A stretch of 64,000 nt of DNA from Cryomorphaceae bacterium (GTDB taxonomy: Bacteria > Bacteroidota > Bacteroidia > Flavobacteriales_D > Sanyastnellaceae). Location of the stretch: positions 62,001 through 126,000 of the forward strand of contig WGNM01000007.1 of the NCBI GenBank assembly GCA_016124575.1, given 5' to 3'. The position numbers and the translations under genes are program-made. Of the stretch, positions 59,245-64,000 are shown piece by piece. Below the pieces are notes generated by a model, which did no database searches, was not told the origin of the DNA, and was given only the letters and a program-made list of their open reading frames with translations. The first letter of the stretch is position 1, and every line of letters begins with the position of its first letter.

Positions 59245-61719
59245 GTGCAATTACGACTTTTTCATATCATCACCGGCCTACTTGCCTTTTGTGCCTTAAC
59301 CTCTGTTAATGAGGTCTTTGCGCAAAAAACTGTCGTGAGCGGACGGGTGATAGATGCCGACACAGGCGAAGGGATGCCGTATGTAAATATTCTCTTCATT
59401 GGCACAAAAACAGGTACCAACACCGACCTCGATGGGTACTATCGAATTGAAACGTATTATGCCAGCGATAGCTTAAGGGCTTCGTTTATAGGTTACGACA
59501 GCCAAACCAAAAAGGTGAAACGCGATGTCGCGCAAACAATCAATTTCTCGCTCGGACAAGGTAGCATACAACTCGAAGAAGCCGTTGTAAGAGCGGTAGA
59601 CATCGAAAATCCGGCACATCCCATCGTGCGAGGTATTCTCAGGAACAAAGACATCAACAACCGAGAAAAGCTAGATGCCTATGAATACGAGCTTTACAAC
59701 AAAGTAGAGTTCGACCTCAATAACATCACCGAAGAATTCAGGAGCAGAAAAATCTGGCGGGCGTTCGATTTCGTATTCGATAACATCGATAGCACAGAGT
59801 CGAAAATCTATCTGCCCGTTTTCATGACTGAAAGCATCTCGAATTTCTACTATCGGAAAAATCCGAAAACAGAAAAAGAAGTCATTCATGCCACCAAAGT
59901 ATCCGGGGTAGAAAACAGCAGTGTGTCGCAATTCCTGGGTGATATGTACCAGAATGTAAACATCTACGACAACAACATCATCATCTTCGGAAAAAGCTTC
60001 GTTAGTCCGATCAGCAACTCAGGCTTTGCCTTTTACCGGTATTACTTGATGGACAGTACCTACATCGACAACAAATGGTGCTACCAGATAAAATTTCAAC
60101 CAAAAAGAAAGCAAGAGCTGACCTTCGATGGAGAGTTTTGGGTGAACGATACGACGTACGCCATCAAACAAATTGTGGCTACCATTGCTGAAGACGCCAA
60201 CATCAACTTCATTCATGAAATGAAGGTGGAACAAGAATACAACGAGGTAGAAAACGAAGTTTGGATGCTCACCAAAGACCAGTTGCTCATCGACTTTAAC
60301 CTCGCTGAGAAAACAATGGGCTTTTACGGAAGAAAAACCACGACCTACAAAGACTTTACGATCAACGCCCCGCGGGTTGATGAGTTTTATCAAGGCATCT
60401 CCGACGTTGTTGTCGATGAACGGGCTGCTGAAAAAGAAGAGTCTTTCTGGGATGAAGCACGCCACATTGAACTCACCGAAAACGAAAAAGCCGTGTACAA
60501 CATGGTTGATTCAATCAAAAACATACCGCAATTCCGCACCGTTGCCGACGTCGTCAACCTCCTGGTAAACGGATACTACGTTCGCGGGAACTTTGAATTT
60601 GGACCTTATTTTACAACGTATAGTTTTAACCCTGTAGAAGGACATCGTTTCAGGCTCGGAGGGCGCACCAGTAACGACTTTTCAAAGCGTGTGATGATAG
60701 AAGGTTATAGCGCTTATGGGGTGCGTGATGATCGCTTCAAATTCGGCGGAGCTGTAACCTGGATGCTCAGCAAACAACCGCGAATGGTGTTTAACATCAA
60801 CGGTAAGCACGATGTGGAGCAGTTGGGACAAGCCCCAGGGGCGTTTCGAACAGACAACGTTTTGGCGAGTATATTTCGACGCAACCCTGCAAACAAACTC
60901 ACAGATGTTATTCAAGCAGAAGCCTCGCTAGATCGAGAATGGTTTTATGGCTTCAGCAACAAAGTCATCTTTACACACCGCATCTTGTCGCCACTCGGTG
61001 CTTTGGAGTACGACCGTTACGACGATCTGCGGCAGCTTAGTCCGGTCGACAACCTCACCACAACCGAAATTACCCTCTACACCCGCTTCGCCTACAAGGA
61101 GAAATACCTCTCGGGTGAGTTTGAACGTGTGAGCTTGGGCACGCGATACCCTGTTATTGAAGCCGCTTATTCAATGGGCGTGAAAGGACTCTTGGGGGCA
61201 GATTACGACTATCACAAATTGCTATTCCGCATCCGCGACCGTGTCCGCTTCGGTCCGTTTGGTTACGCCCGTTTAGGACTCGAAGCTGGGAAAATTTGGG
61301 GTGCACTGCCCTATCCACTACTGCAATTGCACCAAGGTAACGAAACCTTCTTTTACGACGAAACAGCCTACAATGCCATGAATTTCTTCGAATTTGTGAG
61401 CGATGAATGGGTAGCTGCATCGATATCTTATCATGCTGAAGGACTCTTCCTGAACAAGATCCCACTCATGCGGAAACTAAAGTGGAGAGAAGTAGCATCC
61501 GCCAAAGGCGTAGTTGGAAACTTTAATTCAGCCAACGAAGCCGAACTGGTGCGACCTCCTGAAACGTACGTCCTCACCAAACCCTATGTAGAAGCTGCTC
61601 TGGGCATTGAGAACATTTTCAAGATATTCCGCATAGATGCCTTGTGGCGCCTATCGTACCTCGATCACGACAACATCGTGAAATTCGGAATACGCGCAAA
61701 GTTCCAGTTCGATTTCTAA
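59245..61719 (+). CDS. DUF5686 outer-membrane protein with carboxypeptidase-like regulatory domain
   Basis: 824 residues, GTG start, signal peptide (about 1-26). A carboxypeptidase-like regulatory beta sandwich (about 30-115: VVSGRVIDADTGEGMPYVNI, GYYRIETYYASDSLRASFIG) is followed by the DUF5686 region (AHPIVRGILRNKDINNREKL, YELYNKVEFDLNN) and a long beta barrel (about 430-824). The C terminus LGIENIFKIFRIDALWR ... IRAKFQFDF ends in Phe as expected for insertion by BAM. The family is widespread in Bacteroidota and lacks an experimental role; the neighbours do not add one. Confidence 0.85.
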   Translation: MQLRLFHIITGLLAFCALTSVNEVFAQKTVVSGRVIDADTGEGMPYVNILFIGTKTGTNTDLDGYYRIETYYASDSLRASFIGYDSQTKKVKRDVAQTINFSLGQGSIQLEEAVVRAVDIENPAHPIVRGILRNKDINNREKLDAYEYELYNKVEFDLNNITEEFRSRKIWRAFDFVFDNIDSTESKIYLPVFMTESISNFYYRKNPKTEKEVIHATKVSGVENSSVSQFLGDMYQNVNIYDNNIIIFGKSFVSPISNSGFAFYRYYLMDSTYIDNKWCYQIKFQPKRKQELTFDGEFWVNDTTYAIKQIVATIAEDANINFIHEMKVEQEYNEVENEVWMLTKDQLLIDFNLAEKTMGFYGRKTTTYKDFTINAPRVDEFYQGISDVVVDERAAEKEESFWDEARHIELTENEKAVYNMVDSIKNIPQFRTVADVVNLLVNGYYVRGNFEFGPYFTTYSFNPVEGHRFRLGGRTSNDFSKRVMIEGYSAYGVRDDRFKFGGAVTWMLSKQPRMVFNINGKHDVEQLGQAPGAFRTDNVLASIFRRNPANKLTDVIQAEASLDREWFYGFSNKVIFTHRILSPLGALEYDRYDDLRQLSPVDNLTTTEITLYTRFAYKEKYLSGEFERVSLGTRYPVIEAAYSMGVKGLLGADYDYHKLLFRIRDRVRFGPFGYARLGLEAGKIWGALPYPLLQLHQGNETFFYDETAYNAMNFFEFVSDEWVAASISYHAEGLFLNKIPLMRKLKWREVASAKGVVGNFNSANEAELVRPPETYVLTKPYVEAALGIENIFKIFRIDALWRLSYLDHDNIVKFGIRAKFQFDF

Positions 61720-61773
61720 TGTCCCAACAAGGCAAAGGAATTTTTGGCTAATTTTCAGCCCATATCTATTCAC

Positions 61774-62175
61774 ATGGAAGACCAAACAACCTACAAAGCC
61801 AATCATGTAGGAAACCGAATTCGAAAAATTCGTGAGTTGAAAAATTTCACTCAAGAGCAAGTAGCCGAAAAGTTAGGGATGACCATTTCGGGTTATAGCC
61901 GCATAGAACGCGAAGAAGTTTCGGTTTCGGTAGATAAATTGGAAAGAATTGCTCAGATTTTGGGTGTTTCTACCGTCGATATCTCAAGTTTCGATGCCAG
62001 TGTGTTTTTCAACAACTACGGCAGTGCAGAAGGACAAAGTTTCTCGATGCATAAAGATGTGGAAGCGTGGAAAAAATTGGAATTTCAGTACCAAAGTCAA
62101 ATCAAACAGCTCGAATCGCAAGTAGAGTACCTCCGAAAGCAAAACGACACCCTCATCAGCAAACTGGGAAAGTAA
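61774..62175 (+). CDS. XRE-type helix-turn-helix regulator with coiled-coil tail
   Basis: 133 residues from ATG 61774. HTH_3 domain about 8-65 (VGNRIRKIRELKNFTQEQVA, EKLGMTISGYSRIEREEVSV), then a linker and a C-terminal coiled coil (EAWKKLEFQYQSQIKQLESQ, VEYLRKQNDTLISKL) likely used for dimerisation. An upstream TTG (61744) is in frame but less likely. It lies 50 bp before lptB. No target is evident. Because it is small and has no integrase or phage genes nearby, a cellular regulator is more likely than a phage repressor. Confidence 0.85.
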   Translation: MEDQTTYKANHVGNRIRKIRELKNFTQEQVAEKLGMTISGYSRIEREEVSVSVDKLERIAQILGVSTVDISSFDASVFFNNYGSAEGQSFSMHKDVEAWKKLEFQYQSQIKQLESQVEYLRKQNDTLISKLGK

Positions 62176-62212
62176 GTTCGTTGTGAAATATCAACGCTTC
62201 GTTTTCGTTTCG

Positions 62213-62220
62213 TACCTTTG
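62213..62220 (+). promoter_or_regulatory. -7 promoter box for lptB, 5 bp before the ATG
   Basis: TACCTTTG, exact TAnnTTTG match. Only AAACC separates it from the ATG at 62226, so the lptB transcript is predicted to be leaderless or nearly so. Confidence 0.6.
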
Positions 62221-62225
62221 AAACC

Positions 62226-62966
62226 ATGGAGCTACGCGCCGAAAATATCGTCAAACGCTACGGAAAACGCCTTGTTGTGAAAGGTGTCTCTTTCAATGTA
62301 AAACAAGGTGAAATAGTTGGACTTCTTGGGCCAAATGGCGCAGGGAAAACAACCTCGTTTTACATGATAACAGGACTGATTCGTCCGAATGAAGGACATG
62401 TTTTCATCGACGATAAAGAAATTACGACTGAACCAATGTACCGCAGAGCACAACTCGGGGTAGGTTACCTGCCGCAAGAAGCTTCGGTGTTCAGAAAGTT
62501 AAGTGTAGAAGATAACATCATGGCCATTCTCGAAATGACCAAGTTGAACAAGGATGATCGCAAAGCACGACTGGAGCAGCTGCTCGATGAATTCGGACTG
62601 CAACACGTTCGCACCAACCGCGGAGATTATCTTTCGGGTGGTGAACGCCGACGCACTGAAATAGCACGTGCGCTAGCAACCAACCCTAGCTTTATTCTCC
62701 TCGATGAACCGTTCGCTGGTGTTGACCCGATTGCCGTTGAAGACATTCAAAAAATCATTGCGCAGCTCAAAAAGAAAAACATTGGCATCTTAATTACCGA
62801 TCACAATGTGCAAGAAACATTGTCGATTACCGATCGGGCATACCTCCTTTTTGAAGGAAACATCTTAAAAGCAGGCACAGCCGAAGAACTTGCAGCCGAC
62901 GAACAGGTGCGCAAGGTGTATCTCGGACAAAATTTTGAGCTTAGGAAACAGAAGATATTTGATTGA
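62226..62966 (+). CDS. lptB: LPS export ABC transporter ATP-binding protein LptB
   Basis: 246 residues. ATPase of the LptB2FG complex that drives LPS to the outer membrane. Walker [14 protein letters not shown] (about 37-49), Q-loop ([10 protein letters not shown]), ABC signature [15 protein letters not shown] (about 138-152), Walker [20 protein letters not shown] (about 158-176) and H-loop [27 protein letters not shown] and [12 protein letters not shown] are LptB-typical. It has a promoter of its own and overlaps the convergent ribE by 26 bp. lptC is 50 kb upstream. Confidence 0.94.
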   Translation: MELRAENIVKRYGKRLVVKGVSFNVKQGEIVGLLGPNGAGKTTSFYMITGLIRPNEGHVFIDDKEITTEPMYRRAQLGVGYLPQEASVFRKLSVEDNIMAILEMTKLNKDDRKARLEQLLDEFGLQHVRTNRGDYLSGGERRRTEIARALATNPSFILLDEPFAGVDPIAVEDIQKIIAQLKKKNIGILITDHNVQETLSITDRAYLLFEGNILKAGTAEELAADEQVRKVYLGQNFELRKQKIFD

Positions 62967-63567
62967 GCGCAGCAACCTGGGTAAGTCGAGCCAAGTATTT
63001 CCCGAGAATATCGAATTCTAAATTCACTTTGTCTCCCACTTTCAATGTGTGAAAACACGTGTTCTCCCATGTGTATGGAATGATGGCAACACTGAAAGAA
63101 TCAAGCGTTGATTCAACCACAGTTAAACTTGTCCCATTCAAACAAATGGATCCTTTCGGCACAGTCACTAAGCCATCGGCGGCAGCCATTTTACCATCGT
63201 AAGCAATGCCCACTTCCCAGCTACCATCTTTGTCTTCAATACGCGTTACAACACCCACGGTATCTACATGGCCTTGAACGATATGTCCGTCTAACCGCCC
63301 TCCCAAAACCATGCACCGCTCCAAATTGATCACATCGCCTTCTTTCCAATCAACCAGACTGGTGCGCACCAATGTTTCTTCAATGGCCGTTACCACATAC
63401 TCATCGCCCTCAATGGCCACTACGGTTAAACATGTGCCGTTGTGAGCTACGCTCTGGTCGACCTTTAACTCTGAAGTAATGGAAGATGATAACGTGATGT
63501 GCAAATTGGTACCGTCGGCCACTATGGCTTTCACGGTGCCTAAAGTTTCAATAATTCCTGTGAACAT
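62941..63567 (-). CDS. ribE: Riboflavin synthase subunit alpha
   Basis: 208 residues. Two homologous lumazine-binding repeats (about 1-97 and 98-195): [19 protein letters not shown] / [20 protein letters not shown] and [20 protein letters not shown] / [20 protein letters not shown]. Catalyses dismutation of two lumazines to riboflavin. Length and motifs are standard. No FMN riboswitch was seen upstream; the gap to the next gene is 5 bp, so it may be read from that gene's transcript. Confidence 0.95.
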   Translation of the reverse strand: MFTGIIETLGTVKAIVADGTNLHITLSSSITSELKVDQSVAHNGTCLTVVAIEGDEYVVTAIEETLVRTSLVDWKEGDVINLERCMVLGGRLDGHIVQGHVDTVGVVTRIEDKDGSWEVGIAYDGKMAAADGLVTVPKGSICLNGTSLTVVESTLDSFSVAIIPYTWENTCFHTLKVGDKVNLEFDILGKYLARLTQVAALNQISSVS

Positions 63568-63572
63568 GTTTT

Positions 63573-64000
63573 CTATTCCTGAACCGGATTTTTACCGTCA
63601 GACAACTGGATGGTACCCGAGAATTTCTCCGGAACTAGTCCCGTCAGACGAATGGTGTTGGCTGTAACAGTGTAAAAGTAAGTACCGTCAGTGCATACCT
63701 GCCCTGTGGTATCATCGGTGCCATCCCAGCCGATGGCTGGATCTGAAGTCTTAAACACCAAACCACCCCACCGGTTAAACACCTGAAAATCAACACTTTC
63801 AATGAACCGATATGGATAAGGAATGAATACGTCATTTACCCCGTCATTGTTCGGTGTGAAGATGTTTGGAAGTAGGTAAATCGGACAGTTGTCGACACAA
63901 AAGATATCAGACAAAACACTCTCATTTCGACGCAGGTTGCCGTCGGGACCCTCAAGCAACGAATCGAGCGCAGTTACGGCATAACAACCAGCTATTGAAC
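63573..64000 (-). CDS. T9SS type B (gliding motility-associated C-terminal, CHU_C) sorting-domain protein, C-terminal end
   Basis: The frame is open to the window edge, so the gene continues upstream beyond 64000 (about 142 residues seen). The end is a type B sorting domain: LPNIFTPNNDGVNDVFIPYP, FQVFNRWGGLVFKTSDPAIG, DGTDDTTGQVCTDGTYFYTV and a final strand. Before it, IAGCYAVTALDSLLEGPDGN with FCVDNCPIYLL looks like the end of a fibronectin-like domain. Such proteins are secreted by T9SS and attached to the cell surface or released. The adhesin or enzyme part is outside the window. Only 5 bp separate its stop from the ribE start, so ribE may be co-transcribed with it. Confidence 0.9.
   Translation of the reverse strand, partial: SIAGCYAVTALDSLLEGPDGNLRRNESVLSDIFCVDNCPIYLLPNIFTPNNDGVNDVFIPYPYRFIESVDFQVFNRWGGLVFKTSDPAIGWDGTDDTTGQVCTDGTYFYTVTANTIRLTGLVPEKFSGTIQLSDGKNPVQE

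Noticed and set aside
61774-62175. XRE regulator as a phage repressor marking a prophage
   Set aside because: No integrase, phage structural or att-like sequences are nearby; it is flanked by core envelope genes.
1-64000. CRISPR arrays, insertion sequences or integrases
   Set aside because: No spaced direct repeats, transposase or recombinase genes were recognised on either strand.

Overview
The window reads as chromosomal DNA of a Bacteroidota bacterium, most likely Flavobacteriales. The grounds are the gliding-associated pair gldE-gldD, type IX secretion (T9SS) sorting domains of both the type A form (14.8-16.4 kb) and the type B form (right edge), a TonB/FecR/ECF operon, LytS/LytTR regulators, starts without clear Shine-Dalgarno sequences, and many upstream boxes matching the Bacteroidota -7 element TAnnTTTG. 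I cannot name a species. Both ends cut through genes.

Region by region. 0-14.7 kb is a core block: HD phosphohydrolase (partial), RNase G, a 30-residue very basic ribosomal-type peptide, a TPR protein and HU, then mutY, ssb, gldE, gldD, coaX, an outer-membrane barrel protein, a TPR protein, lptC, a small membrane protein, a second CNNM/CBS protein and a PpiD-like foldase. The gldE-to-foldase run is tightly packed with overlapping starts. 14.8-16.4 kb holds a T9SS cargo gene broken by an in-frame TGA. 16.5-22.8 kb carries queA and a reverse operon ECF sigma - TonB receptor - DUF4249 lipoprotein - FecR. 22.9-36 kb has an alpha/beta hydrolase, a LytS/LytTR two-component pair, an L-threonine dehydrogenase-like epimerase, cysS, an M28 lipoprotein, an orphan TPR histidine kinase, pheS, a cyclophilin lipoprotein and a 0.5 kb gene-poor stretch with a G-rich structured element. 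37.2-42.6 kb is a stress/redox cassette: two universal stress proteins, two conserved unknowns, a receiver-Crp/Fnr fusion regulator and a PAS histidine kinase, with two matching dyad sites in its promoters. 42.7-64 kb returns to housekeeping and envelope genes: pheT, an acyltransferase, a VOC protein, a PhoBR-like pair with a direct-repeat operator, a metallo-hydrolase, a TolB-propeller outer-membrane protein, a half-size TSUP permease, an M20 amidohydrolase, recQ, kdsD, tatC, a DUF5686 protein, a small XRE regulator, lptB, ribE and a T9SS type B protein.

How the parts fit. Envelope biogenesis dominates (lptB, lptC, kdsD, tatC, PpiD-like foldase, gldD/gldE, barrel proteins). The candidate novel system is the 37-42.6 kb cassette: a FixL-like PAS kinase feeding a regulator in which the FixJ-like receiver and FixK-like Crp/Fnr output are one protein, with CTGAY-N4-GTCAG dyads ahead of the stress genes. 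Also notable are apparently leaderless promoters (ssb, queA, lptB, cysS), an 11-bp-period CTTAAC repeat ahead of the PhoBR-like operon, and six convergent gene pairs that meet tail to tail with 0-26 bp overlap.
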